Source of the DNA: Wuchereria bancrofti
Taxonomy: Eukaryota; Nematoda; Chromadorea; Rhabditida; Onchocercidae
Assembly (NCBI GenBank): GCA_005281725.1
Contig: SSBO01000012.1
Span: 19,729,060 to 19,793,059 of the forward strand
DNA: 64,000 bases
Direction of reading: 5' to 3'
Position numbers and translations under genes: made by a program. The notes under the pieces were generated by a model, which was given only the letters and a program-made list of their open reading frames with translations, had not been told where the DNA came from and ran no database searches. Numbering within the stretch: the stretch's first letter is position 1; every line of letters starts with the position of its first letter. Below, piece after piece: positions 1 through 14,500 of this stretch.

Positions 1-1124
1 AATCAGATAAAAATCGAAAGTCAAAAAAAGCAAAAATAAAGTAAAATTTAATTAGAATTTTGCAAAATAGAATTTATAATAATTCAAACAGTATTCTTTT
101 TTATAAAAGTTTCGAGTCAAAAAATTATATTTTAAAAAAAGAAAATAGGAAGAAATATAAAATTTTCCTTAAGCACTTAGCACGATGAAAATTATTTATG
201 TAATGAAAACAGAAAAAAAACTAGAAAAGAAAGAGTATTAGTGCTATTTTCATCCTTCTTTACTTTTTTTTAATAAAATAGAGAAGTGAAAGGTTCGATT
301 AACGAATTTGTAAAAATTGTTAAAGATATTTTTTCAAACAACAGCATAATTTCTTTTCGAAATTTCAGAAAGTATTATGCTGTTATTGAAATTGTTTAGA
401 AATGCCACATTTTTAAAGTCATAGTGTATTTGTTAATAACTGCTTAACTGTTACACTACTTAATTTAAAAAAGTTATTAATACATATTTTTAGTACATGT
501 ATTTAAAAAACAATAAATATGAAATCATTTGTGGAATTATTTCTGTATAATATTTAGTCTTTTTTTTATTTTTTTTTTTTAAATATATTTGTTTAAATCA
601 TATTTTTTTAAGATTTGAATATTTTATTCGCATTTCTCAAAGAATATGATAAATATATTTCATAGGAATTGCTGGATTGTTGCATTATTCATCAAATTGT
701 TTCCAGTTTATTTGCTATTTTCGATTTATTGCTGATTTATAAATTATTGAATGCTCATTAGCACTTAAGAAATTACTGTAAAGTTATAAAATTGATTAGC
801 TTAGTGGTAATTCATTTAGATTTATTCTTGATCTATTGAAAATGATTTTATGCTGTTTTTTTTCTAAAAAATTTTTCTGAAATCACTGCTAGTCTATGTT
901 AAGATAATTATCTGTTTATGGAAATATTAGCATTTCATAAATAATTTTAATCGATTTCATTATTCTTTTTAAAATTTATATTGATGTTTTATATTACTTT
1001 AAAATTTAGAAAATATTTCAATTTAATTACTGATGCCTACAATTTGCAGTCGATCGTTTCTCAGGATTTTTCTCAAACACAAAATGCTGTTGTGTCATTA
1101 AGTTTTGACCGGTTTGCTCATTTC
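1..1124. other. gene-free AT-rich sequence
   Basis: No reading frame with codon structure, splice signals or recognisable motif was seen on either strand. The stretch is made of A/T homopolymers and short AT words. Confidence 0.6.
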
Positions 1125-1620
1125 ATTCATTCATTCATTCATTCATTCATTCATTCATTCATTCATTCATTCATTCTTTCATTCATTCATTNNNNNNNNN
1201 NNNNNNNNNNNNNNNNNNNNNNNNNNNNNNNNNNNNNNNNNNNNNNNNNNNNNNNNNNNNNNNNNNNNNNNNNNNNNNNNNNNNNNNNNNNNNNNNNNNN
1301 NNNNNNNNNNNNNNNNNNNNNNNNNNNNNNNNNNNNNNNNNNNNNNNNNNNNNNNNNNNNNNNNNNNNNNNNNNNNNNNNNNNNNNNNNNNNNNNNNNNN
1401 NNNNNNNNNNNNNNNNNNNNNNNNNNNNNNNNNNNNNNNNNNNNNNNNNNNNNNNNNNNNNNNNNNNNNNNNNNNNNNNNNNNNNNNNNNNNNNNNNNNN
1501 NNNNNNNNNNNNNNNNCATTTCATTTCATTTCATTTCATTTCATTTCATTTCATTTCATTTCATTTCATTTCATTTCATTTCATTTCATTTCATTTCATT
1601 TCATTTCATTTCATTTCATT
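1125..1620. repeat. CATT/CATTT simple-repeat array with a gap
   Basis: The left part, to 1191, is a tetranucleotide CATT array with one interruption. Bases 1192-1516 are N. The right part, 1517-1620, is a pentanucleotide CATTT array. The repeat unit therefore changes somewhere inside the gap. The apparent proteins across it (Ile-His-Ser and Ser-Phe-His repeats) are translations of the microsatellite, not genes. Confidence 0.95.
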
Positions 1621-4600
1621 CTTCATTTATTTTTTTTTTCTTTTCAACTTCGTCACTTATGAAAAATTACTGTGTGAGACAATTTAATAATGATGAATCA
1701 TGAAATTTTTGGGACTGTTCATACTTCTTTTCTTTTTCTATTTTGTGGATTTCTTTTAAATAAAAAGTATTATATTAAATTTTTGACAGTACACTTTCTT
1801 AAAATGAATTATTCATAAAGTTAAATAAACTTTTCTACTCATTACATTCATTTAACTTTAACCTACCGGATAAGTCATACAAAAAAAGAAAATGAAAACA
1901 TGTTTAATTTTTTGATATTTCAAACCTGAACTAAAATTTAAACTATTTTTTAAATTGTATGCAATAGTATTTTGTTGATTTTCCTTCAAAAATGAATTAT
2001 CAGTTTTTGGTTGTAATATTTGTGTAAAATGGAAAAATGCTAAATTTTAGAATTTATCCAAAATTTATAGCAAAATTGCTTGAAATGTTTACAGAAAAAA
2101 GAAAAGAAATATGTGGCAATGATAAGATGTAATAATATAGTGATAACACTTAACAGATAGGAAATAAAAAGATTTTGTTACAGGCATATGCACTGCATAT
2201 ATACATCATTAAAGATCTAATATTGATCTCATTTAAACAGGACGAAAGAAATTTTTTGATAGAATAAAAATTTGCTAGACCATGCTCAAATCGATGATAA
2301 TATTAGCAATATTGGCTTAGTAATTTATTCTGAGGATAATAAGTTAGTCCAATTGATCTTTAAATATGAAGAAGAACAGGTAGTTGAGATATACTACAAA
2401 TTTACTTAGCTCAATGATAATAAATTATTCAACTTGATTATAACCTAATTATATAGCTTAATTCAGTTTTTATAAATTTAATTAATATTTTCCTTATTAG
2501 AAGTAAACAAAAGAAAAAAGAAAGAAAAATAATTCGACATTAATCCGAATACTGCAATTGATATCAACATGAATTAAATAACCTTTTAAGAAAATAAAAC
2601 GATTAATTGATCATCTACTTTAAAATTGTCCATTTAACGAGTTAACTATGATATTTCACACAATATCAAATAACTGAAAGATGGATAATTATAATAATAA
2701 TAATGACTATCCACTGGGATAATAACAATTGATAAATTTTCTCATATGATAATTTTGCTAATTGCATCATTCATGAACTAAAATTTTTGATTGAAATGAA
2801 GTTTAATGAATAGTTTCATAATTTTCAACCAACAAAATGTCAGCCATTTCCTCCAGTCCCTTACTAACACATATGGAAATTTCTTTCGCATCTCTTTTTT
2901 TCATCGCTTTATCATTTCGTTAAATTATATTTGCAAAATGATATGACTAATCTTAATTCGATCACACAAAATTAGGAAAAACAATGGAAATTATTGCAAA
3001 TATCATTTTGATGAGAAGGATGACAACGATAAGTGAGATTATAAACAATTTTATAGTTATTGACTGATCGATTGATTGATCACGAAAATTACCCATTAAT
3101 TAATTGATCGTGAGAGCCAGATATTAATCGATTGAATGCGAAAATATCTTGTTGATTTAGTCAATTGATCAATGAAAAAAAGTCCGAAATCTTGAAAATC
3201 ACTTAATTGACCGTTTGATTGTCAAAACCAGTTATGACCGATTGATTGATTTTTTTTTTGCTCTTTAGTTTTTCTGATTAATTACTTTATGTTGTACTTT
3301 TTTAACTTTAGTATGTATCAATACTTTTTTGATTGTATGTTGAAATATTAATAATAATAATAATAAGAAATTAGTTAAACCATTTATTTACCTCTAGGTA
3401 CATTGTAATTGCTTCTTTCTGCAAATAAAAGTTAAATATTTGGAATGATTTTAAAATTCACAAAAAATTATGAAATATTCTTGTTTTCTCGATTCAAATT
3501 TAGAAAAAAGAGACAAAGATGGGAAATTTTGCTTAATTGCTAAATTAACTTATTTCTTTACCGTTTTAACATGCCATTGACTGAGTGATTTATTTTTTCT
3601 CCTTTAATTCTTTTAGTTTTACTTCTTGCTTTAGTGTATAGTAATAATATACAATAGCATACAATAATTAATTAAACTAATAGTTTATTCAAAATAATTT
3701 ATTCAATTTTACAAAATTGAATTTCAAATAAAGGAAATGAAATATGAGAAACCAAGAAGGGAGGAGTCAGAGAAAGAGAGAGAGAGAAATGGGATGAAAA
3801 TAACAAGAAGAATATTTTTGAAAAGTTTTGAAATTAATCTGTTTATTTGTCATTCAATGGAATTGATGACAGTCATCTTTAGTCATCTTTTTACCTCGTC
3901 GTTGTTCTCATTTTCATTTCAAATTTGAAACATTCATTTGGCTTTTAAATTTTATTTTATCGTAAAATCAGCAAATAAAAAACTACTTTTTATAATGGAT
4001 GAAAGGTATATGAAAGAAAGGAACAACCATTGTTTAATATTATTGACCTTTCAGTGATCGATATCATTGATATCATTGACCTTTTTCGTACTGTTTTGTC
4101 GCAGCAGTTTTCGCCAAAAATTTACTTTATTTTAGATTAATTATAATTTATAATTTTTTCCAAAATTTCAAAATAAATGATTTTTTTTTTCAAACAAATT
4201 TTTCTTGCATTTCTTTCATTATTATTCTTTAGTTTAATTTTCAATTTTAAATAACTTTTGCATAATTCCTTTTATTATCAAAAAAAAAAATTTCACTTAT
4301 TTTTTAAATACTTTAATTTTTTCCTCCGCCCAAAATCACCACAAAAAATAACTAATCAATAAATTTTACTTTATTTGGGCATCTTTAGCGATTTATTTCC
4401 TAAATAAAAAAAGAAAAAGGGAAAAAGAATTAAATTGCATTTTTAGTGTGATCTAGAAAAAACACTAACTTTAAAAAACCACTTTTTTATTATTTGTCCT
4501 TCTCGAAAATTGATTCTTCTTTCGTCACTTCTTTCTTATTTTATTTTATTCTGATTTTTCAATTCCTTCAATTTTTGCAGTTGTTTCATTTTAACGAAAT

Positions 4601-7197
4601 ATACTATTCCTAGAGATAATAGAAGTAAGTGATAAATATCAAGATTAAATGTTATATTTTGACTTTTTTTTTTTTTGAAGCTTTCAATTTTTTATTATTT
4701 CCATTCTGAAGTTTCATCATCAAATTTCAATTTCATATTAACTATAAAGTAAAAGTCGACTGCACAAACATTATTAATTGGCAAAAATTTGGAAATAAAA
4801 AAAATTGGGTTACAGAAAAGTATTCGTCAGTAATTATGTTGTGTAGAATATGTCAATGCCTATATATTTACCAATTGATTCTATGAATTAATCAAATTTC
4901 ACATCATTTTTTGAAATTTGTTTCACATGAAATCGTTTTTAAGAAACGACGAAAATTTATTTAAAGGATTAAATAAAAATAATAATTTATTTTCTTTTAT
5001 TTTTACCAGCATTTTATTAGCATAAAATACGATGCTGTTTCTTTTTTTTTTTTTTGGAAACTTTTTAACGTTTATGATCTGAAATATAAATTATTTATTG
5101 ATTGACAATTTTTCAATTTGTAAGATTTTTTGACATTTGTTAAGATCTTGCTTGATAAAATTAACAGCAAAGCCATTGTAATTATTATGAAATAAAAAAA
5201 GAAGAGCAAAGAACAAATGATTTTTTTTTTCTGAAATGAACTGTATGATTGATGTCATAATGAAATATATAGGAAATGAATTACAAGAAATGGAAACTAT
5301 GAACTGGTTCAAAGTACTTATAAGCAATGGACTGAAAATAAAAATGAAATACATTAAATATGAAATGATTATTACAATCAAATGATTTCATTGAAATGAA
5401 GTTGAATATATCATTTTTGCTTGTAATTACCACTTCAATATTTTTAGAATATTATAAAAATAAATAAATGGAGAGAATATTTCTAAAAACATTTTTAAAA
5501 TTTCTTATCATTAATTATGTTTTCTTCCTCTAAAAAATATAATAATATAAATAAAAATAAATAAATAATTGTGCTTTATTCAGATTCATTTGAATGAAGA
5601 AAAGTATTTAACAATTTGTGATAATTCAACGAATTTTTATTTCTTGTAAGTGCTACTTTTTTCCAAACGATTTTTTTTTTCAAATATTTGAAAAAGTTCT
5701 CTTTTTTTAAATGTTTTTTTTTCTGATAATCTAATTGGCGTTTTTTATCTGTTGTTCTTTTCTAACACAATTTATGAGCAAATAAATTCACTGCGAAAAA
5801 TTTATCATTCAATTTGATGACGCTGCTTTTTTTATCGCAGAAATAAAAGAACTAATATAATTTTTAGTTTTTTTCGTTCCAAACTAAAAAAAAATACTAA
5901 ATTCACAATTTTTTTTATTCTGTAATAAGGAAAAGTGTATGACACCTTCGAAACAGAGATTTTTTCTTTATATTTAATATTTTAATTATAAACATTAAAA
6001 GTAACTATAAATCTATGTTTAAAATAAATAATAATGAAATATAATATTAAAAAAATAATATTAAGCAATAGCCTATTTAATATTAGTTACCCAGTAAATT
6101 AGTGCACTGTACAGATGATAAAATCACGATTCACAAAAAAATATATAAAAGAATTTACCTGTTTTTAATCTATCCATCAGTTAATGTAATTGAAAAAACA
6201 ATTCCTTTTTTTTACAGCTTGGAATTTTAACATTTGAAAAGAAAAATTGAAATTTATTAAGTTGCTAAATGATAATATTGTTTCAAACCAAATTTCCTTG
6301 ACTCCTTTTTTCTATTTAGTAAAATAAATTTCAGATTTTTACTTCTATTCTTCGCAATTTATTTTCCTGTCAGAGCTAATAAATTTTAGATGACAGTTCG
6401 CCGATTTAAGATATCGAAAAGTTATAGCAGTACTAGAAACGGGCGCTTTCTTTCTGTCTCATCATATTTTCTTTTTTCTTAAATCTTATAGTAATTTCAA
6501 AAAAATTCAAATTTCAGCATAGCAATTTTGATAATTCTATTAAAAAAAATTATTGGAAAGAAAAATTACGAAATGACTTGCTGCTAAATTAAAATGAAAT
6601 TTTGAAAATTTGCATTTTGTAAATAATTTAGATGGTTTTTTGGTTTTTTTTTTCTCATTCATTCTCATTATCATTTATCATTTAATTTAATAATTACAGT
6701 AAGCAACAAATGTAAATATTATCAAATATAAATAAATAAATAAGATGAAAAAAATTTGACATAAAAAGTTCAAAAAAATTAAAAAAAATTAATTTTGTTT
6801 TAAAATGAAAATATAAGGCATGTATATCGTTAATCACATATATTATTTAAATCATCGCATCTGAGTTAAATGATAAAATAATTTGAGCTTTTTTTTGTAT
6901 TATAATTGAAATTGCTTTAGTGATTAATTCGAATGCTAAAATATTGCACTGAATTAATTTCAACAGTTAGTTCAGTTCGCAGTAATTAAATAAATTGCGT
7001 TTGTTTGAGAATTATTTTATTCAAATGTGTTTTTTAAAATTTTTGTTTGCAAAAAACTATGGTTGTGAAGAACAAAAAATAATTGAGAAAAGCATCAAAA
7101 CATTAATATTTAAGTTAGTAAACTTCTTTCCTTAAAAACAAATTAAAATTGATAAAATTATTAATTAATTAAAATCTGATAGTAATCAAGTTTTCAT
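1621..7197. other. gene-free low-complexity region
   Basis: Long spacer with A/T runs, degenerate ATTGATCG-like words around 3060-3250, a purine-rich GA stretch near 3770-3790 and trinucleotide ATA runs. The open frames here (3737-3928 plus, 5091-5381 minus) have low-complexity composition and no flanking splice pattern. I see no gene. Confidence 0.55.
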
Positions 7198-9114
7198 CAA
7201 ATTTTGAAATAAAATTGTTGTCAAGTAATTTCACTTAATACATCAATGGCTTTGATAGTAATTTGAAGTCCAAAAACTGAGTAAAAAAGTTTTAAGTAAA
7301 GTTCTAAGTTTTAAGTAAAATGAGTAGAAAAGAGCTAACAATGTAGGTGTAAATATAATTTTCTTTTGTTTGACAGCATAATTTTGATAACTTTTTCTAA
7401 AATTTGGAAACATTTGAGCGATTTTTTTTTTTGTTTCGTCCTAATTCATCGTTTTATCGAAATACTTAAATTATGGACTTAAAATGTACAAAAAATTTGC
7501 TTACATTTATTTAGACACCTCCCTTATTACACTAATATGATCTTATTATTGAAAAATATATTCGAACTGAATTATCAGAATTAAGTAACTCTTTTCTTCC
7601 TGCACTGATAATCTTTGCAATATAAAAAATGTATTTTTTGATGCATCTTAGTTAAACTTAAATTATTTTTTTGCCATTTAAAAACATTTATTTTTTACAT
7701 TTAAATTCAAAATGATGAAAAATTTTTGGGGCAATTCCCAAATTTTCATCAAATTTATTCGACATGCAACAATAATTTGATATAATGTAATAAAATAATT
7801 TTGGACTAATTTTTTCCTTTTTTGTAAAAAAATTTTGGTCCTTTTTTTAGCGACATTTTTTCGATCCTAAAATTTCTTAATAATACTGAACGAATTAGAA
7901 TTATTTTTTCCAATTAACAATAAAATTTTTTTCCAGTTGACAAACAAAAAATTATTTTTGACTAACCGTAAAATATTTTATTATGTAATGACTTTTATTT
8001 TAAAAAATTATAAAAAAATTCTACTTGTTTAAATATTAATTTAGGTATAAACAAAAGAGTTTTCAAGGAATTTGGCAGGAAAAATTTTTCATTTTTTTAA
8101 TGACTAAAAATTTGATTTTATGTCACTTCCCTTTTTCTTTACTTTCTTTTTTCTTCCTTTTCTCTTTGCTGTTAGTTAAATTTGACAATTTGTTCATTAA
8201 TAAAAATTTTTAATCTCGGACTTTTCTTTTTTTGTACTTTTTTTGCTGTCCATTTTTCAGAATTTATTTTGTTTATGAAAGTATAAGAACATGTCCACTT
8301 TTTAAAAAAAAAAATTGAATTTCATTCTTTATTAAAACTTTTCTTCTATATTTTCACTTTTTATTCCTTCCATTAATTATTTAAAAATTTGTTATCATTT
8401 CGTGTTAATTCAATTTTTAAGCATTGAAAAAAGTTAAAAAAATAAAACCATTTCGTTAGAAAACATTCTATTTATGAGAAATTTTTTGAAGGATTAATAT
8501 AACAGATTAATCATTGCAAAATTTTGTTGTAAGATTGAAATACATCTGCATCTTTCGGTGGGCTTTAATTTATCTCCATAAATAGGAAGTTTCATTCTTT
8601 GATCTTTACCGCGTAAGTTGTAAATTCTCCTTTTTCTGTTGAATCCAGTAAAGAATTTCTACTTCTCAAACAATGGAAATTAAAATATTTAAATCGCATT
8701 TCTGATAGACGTACCAATTGAATTCGAAATATAGCAACTCCAAATGCTCACTTACTCGTCAAATGTGTTTTACGCCTGTTCATTAATTTAGTAGAAATTG
8801 CAGGAATAATTCTTCTGCAACATTAAAAATTATAATCTTTAAGTTTAGTTCATAAAATAGCACAGTATATGTATAAGTTTTAAGTTAAAAAAATAGTTAA
8901 ATTAATGCGTTAAATCATTTGAAAAGATTTATACTTACCACAATGATTTGTGAATCACTTATTTTACGCTGTGAAGAATATTTCAACAGAAAAGTTAACT
9001 TAAAAATGAAATAAAATTCCAATGTTCAACTTTATTTCAGTTTTGTTTTGGTTCTTTCTCTTCCCACTTAACAACTAATAAACATTATATAAACTGAAAT
9101 TATTTCAGAAATTA
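7198..9114. repeat. direct repeat, copy 1 (1.9 kb, non-coding)
   Basis: This segment is repeated almost base for base at 9121-11038. The junction between the copies contains two N characters (9115 and 9120) and four other bases. The copies differ by occasional substitutions. No gene is visible inside. The structure looks like two haplotypes placed end to end by an assembler. Confidence 0.9.
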
Positions 9115-9120
9115 NTGTAN

Positions 9121-11038
9121 CAAATTTTGAAATAAAATTGTTGTCAAGTAATTTCACTTAATACATCAATGGCTTTGATAGTAATTTGAAGTCCAAAAAC
9201 TGAGTAAAAAAGTTTTAAGTAAAGTTCTAAGTTTTAAGTAAAATGAGTAGAAAAGAGCTAACAATGTAGGTGTAAATATAATTTTCTTTTGTTTGACAGC
9301 ATAATTTTGATAACTTTTTCTAAAATTTGGAAACATTTGAGCGATTTTTTTTTTTGTTTCGTCCTAATTCATCGTTTTATCGAAATACTTAAATTATGGA
9401 CTTAAAATGTACAAAAAATTTGCTTACATTTATTTAGACACCTCCCTTATTACACTAATATGATCTTATTATTGAAAAATATATTCGAACTGAATTATCA
9501 GAATTAAGTAACTCTTTTCTTCCTGCACTGATAATCTTTGCAATATAAAAAATGTATTTTTTGATGCATCTTAGTTAAACTTAAATTATTTTTTTGCCAT
9601 TTAAAAACATTTATTTTTTACATTTAAATTCAAAATGATGAAAAATTTTTGGGGCAATTCCCAAATTTTCATCAAATTTATTCGACATGCAACAATAATT
9701 TGATATAATGTAATAAAATAATTTTGGACTAATTTTTTCCTTTTTTGTAAAAAAATTTTGGTCCTTTTTTTAGCGACATTTTTTCGATCCTAAAATTTCT
9801 TAATAATACTGAACGAATTAGAATTATTTTTTCCAATTAACAATAAAATTTTTTTCCAGTTGACAAACAAAAAATTATTTTTGACTAACCGTAAAATATT
9901 TTATTATGTAATGACTTTTATTTTAAAAAATTATAAAAAAATTCTACTTGTTTAAATATTAATTTAGGTATAAACAAAAGAGTTTTCAAGGAATTTGGCA
10001 GGAAAAATTTTTCATTTTTTTAATGACTAAAAATTTGATTTTATGTCACTTCCCTTTTTCTTTACTTTCTTTTTTCTTCCTTTTCTCTTTGCTGTTAGTT
10101 AAATTTGACAATTTGTTCATTAATAAAAATTTTTAATCTCGGACTTTTCTTTTTTTGTACTTTTTTTGCTGTCCATTTTTCAGAATTTATTTTGTTTATG
10201 AAAGTATAAGAACATGTCCACTTTTTAAAAAAAAAAATTGAATTTCATTCTTCATTAAAACTTTTCTTCTATATTTTCAATTTTTATTCCTCCCATTAAT
10301 TATTTAAAAATTTGTTATCATTTCGTGTTAATTCAATTTTTAAGCATTGAAAAAAGTTAAGAAAATAAAACCATTTCGTTAGAAAACATTCTATTTATGA
10401 GAAATTTTTAGAAAGATTAATATAACAGATTAATCATTGCAAAATTTTGTTGTAAGATTGAAATACATCTGCATCTTTCAGTGGGCTTTAATTTATCTCC
10501 ATAAATAGGAAGTTTCATTCTTTGATCTTTACCGCGTAAGTTGTAAATTCTCCTTTTTCTGTTGCATCCAGCAAAGAATTTCTACTTCTCAAACAATGGA
10601 AATTAAAATATTTAAATCGCATTTCTGATAGACGTATTAATTGAATTCGAAATATAGCAACTCGAAATGGTCACTTACTCGTCAAATGTGTTTTACGCCT
10701 GTTCATTAAGTTAGTAGAAATTGAAGGAATAATTCTTCTGCAACGTTACAAATTATAATCTTTAAGTTTAGTTCATAAAATAGCACAGCATATGTATAAG
10801 TTTTAAGTTAAAAAAATAGTTAAATTAATGCGTTAAATCATTTGAAAAGATTTATACTTACCGCAATGATTTGTGAATCACTTATTTTACGCTGTGAGGA
10901 GTATTTCAACAGAAAAGTTAACTTAAAAATGAAATAAAATTCCAATGTTCAACTTTATTTCAGTTTTGTTTTGGTTCTTTCTCTTCCCACTTAACAACTA
11001 ATAAACATTATATAAACTGAAATTATTTCAGAAATTAC
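9121..11038. repeat. direct repeat, copy 2 (1.9 kb, non-coding)
   Basis: Second copy of 7198-9114 in the same orientation. It differs from copy 1 at scattered sites, for example near 10250 and 10560-10730, at a level typical of alleles. It continues into unique sequence at 11039. Confidence 0.9.
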
Positions 11039-11523
11039 GCAGTAAATGTTACATAGTTGTGAATTTCTAGCGATAAATCTTAATAAGGGGAAGGAAATTA
11101 ATTATGCCTAAACTACTTACTAAGTAATGCAATTTTTCAATTCGTTTTCATGTACCAGAAAATTCTTAATAATATTTTATTCTTAATAATTATGTTTTTT
11201 GTCAATAACATCATTTTATGAACGTTTTTCAAATATTAATATTATTATTTAAATGTGATCATTTTTTAACTTTTTAGTTTTGTAATTGCAGGAAAAAATT
11301 TTTAATAAATAAAAAACGAAAAATTTTATTATATGCATCATAGCTACTAGATATCATTAATGATAACGACACTGTAATGTTTCTTTTTTTCAATTAATTC
11401 TGCCGTTTATTTCTAATATTTGTAACAATTTCATATTTTGCTGAATATTCGACGCATCTATTTATTATTTACTTTTGTTCATTTATTTAACTAAAAAAAA
11501 TAAATAAAAATAGCTTTACAATA
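11039..11523. other. upstream region of the FReD gene
   Basis: About 480 bases of AT-rich sequence before the putative first exon at 11524. No clear promoter motif or 3' splice site adjacent to the ATG was identified. Confidence 0.4.
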
Positions 11524-14500
11524 ATGAGAGAATACAATAATCAAGATGTGAAAATTAATGAAACCGAACTTGATCCATGCATTGCTGCCGAAATTCGTAT
11601 GAAGAAAGTATTATTTTCACAAAGGCAATTTTTTTATCTTTTTCTCTCCTAACTTTCAAATTTTAGTTAATTTCATTTCATCTCATTTTAATAGGACTCA
11701 CTTTTCCAGCCACAATTTTGAAAGTTAAAATAAAATTTCAAATTTATGTTCGTTTTTGTTTTCAGAACTCGACGTAATCTATTGTTTCTTTTCGCTTTCA
11801 TTGCTTTATTAATCATATTTTCCATTTTGCTCTTCCTTCTATTATCCTAAACATCATCAAAAGGAAAAGCCGCGCAAACGAATGTATCATTACCTGAAGC
11901 AAATGCGAAAATTTTTCATAGTTCTGAAGGTTCCATTAGTACTACACCAAAATTTTCAACGGTAAGTTCACTTTAAGCAAAAAAAAAAATATTTTTTCCT
12001 TCAACTGATTTATACCTTAAAGAAATGAAAAGAAAAGTTAGGGGAAAAGGTTTTAAATTAATTTATTTATTCCCTGCAAAAGTTTAAAATTCATTGGTTT
12101 AAATTCATTTCATTTAATAAAAATAAGTAAGTGAAAATTTGACTTAACTATTACAGTAAATTAACTTATCAAAATTGATTCGAAACTTAATATAAACGAT
12201 ATATTCACTTGTAGATGAATGATTCTTCTACGACAGCAACTGATGCATCGTTTCCAAATGCTATTGAAAATAACGATGATACATTTCAGGTAGGTGACAA
12301 TCATTCAACTCATCGTTTCGACTATTTTCTTTCTCCCATCAGTTAAATGAAAACAAAAAGATTGCATAGAAAAATCTTTTGAATTAATATGAAACAAAAA
12401 AGCCATTTATTTCCAAAAAATTAACCTCAAAATTTGTTTTAAATTGATAAGTGGAAGAGAAAGCATAAAAATATTCTGTTATATTAATTATCTTTGCAAA
12501 TTAAATAATAAACAAATTAGAATAGCGGTTGTAACAAGCAAGAAAAAAAGGAAGTCGCAAATCATTTTGCATATTAACTCTTTTTTTTTGCATTATATTT
12601 TTTTATCATATCTATTTTTACTTATTATCTTTTTCAATTTTAATTTTCAGTAATTCAAATTTTCGTTTTCTATTCCTTTATGTTTTGTCAAAATTTTTTT
12701 ACTTCCTTTTATACTTTCCTGCAGAAGAGTTTCATGGATATAATCAATTCAACATTACATTACTCATCCATGGCTACGGTAGCAACTGCGGTGATAACTA
12801 CGGTAACAACTACAGTAATCGCTGAAGCAAATATTGATAGAACTTCTGTTGTTTTGGTACGACCTACTAATAACACTAATATTAATCCGATGACAACAAC
12901 ACCTGCTATTAGATTAAATAAGCAAACAGACGAATCAATTACTCCACCATCATTTGTTGATGACAACGATGAAATTGAGGTTTGTTGTCGGGTCATTTTT
13001 TTTACAGCAACTATGATAAATAAAATTTGATAAATCAAAATACGACAGCCTGAAAGAGATTCAAAGAAAAAAAATTGATAAATATTATAATTTAGGAAGT
13101 GAAATGTCGTAATATAAATGCAAACTTAAACAAAAGTTGATAAATACGTTGATAAATTGATAAATACAATAAATTAGAGATCATAACTGGAAATATAAAA
13201 AAAAATTAATGAAAAAGACATATATATCGTAATAATTTCAACCATTACCATATATCTTATACTTCTATAAATCTAAANTTATCAAAATTGATTCGAAACT
13301 TAATATAAACGATATATTCACTTGTAGATGAATGATTCTTCTACGACAGCAACTGATGCATCGTTTCCAAATGCTATTGAAAATAACGATGATACATTTC
13401 AGGTAGGTGACAGTCATTCAACTCATCGTTTCGACTATTTTCTTTCTCCCATCAGTTAAATGAAAACAAAAGGATTGCATAGAAAAATCCTTTGAATTAA
13501 TATGAAACAAATAAGCCATTTGTTTTCAAAAAATTAACCGCAAAATTTGTTTTAAATTGATAAGTGGAAGAGAAATAAGCATAAAAATATTCTGTTATAT
13601 TAATTATCGTTGCAAATTAAATAATAAACAAATTAGAATAGCGGTTGTAATAAGCAAGAAAAAAAGGAAATCGCAAATCATTTTGCATAGGAAGTTTGAA
13701 AAGCAAAATAAACGCTTAACATTAGTCAACAAATAGTTAATATATTGACTCTTACTGATTACAATATATTGAATTAAAAAAGTTAGTTGTATTCATCTTC
13801 ATTTATTTTCTTTGCATTCATATTCCAAAAATTTTATTAATTTAACCAACAGAAGTATAATTATCCGTTCTTTTTTGATTAACTCTTTTTTTTTGCATTA
13901 TATTTTTTTATCATATCTATTTTTACTTATTATCTTTTTCAATTTTAATTTTCAGTAATTCAAATTTTCGTTTTCTATTCCTTTATGTTTTGTCAAAATT
14001 TTTTTACTTCCTTTTATACTTTCCTGCAGAAGAGTTTCATGGATATAATCAATTCAACATTACATTACTCATCCATGGCTACGGTAGCAACTGCGGTGAT
14101 AACTACGGTAACAACTACAGTAATCGCTGAAGCAAATATTGATAGAACTTCTGTTGTTTTGGTACGACCTACTAATAACACTAATATTAATCCGATGACA
14201 ACAACACCTGCTATTAGATTAAATAAGCAAACAGACGAATCAATTACTCCATCACCATTTGCTGATGACAACGATGAAATTGAGGTTTGTTGTTGGGTCA
14301 TTTTTTTTACAGCAACTATGATAAATAAAATTTGATAAATCAAAATACGACAGCCTGAAAGACATTCAAAGAGAAAAAATTGATAAATATGATAATTTGG
14401 GAAGTGAAATGTCGTAATATAAATGCAAACTTAAACAAAAGTTGATAAACACGTTGATAAATTGATAAATACAATAAATTAGAGATCATAAGTGGAAATA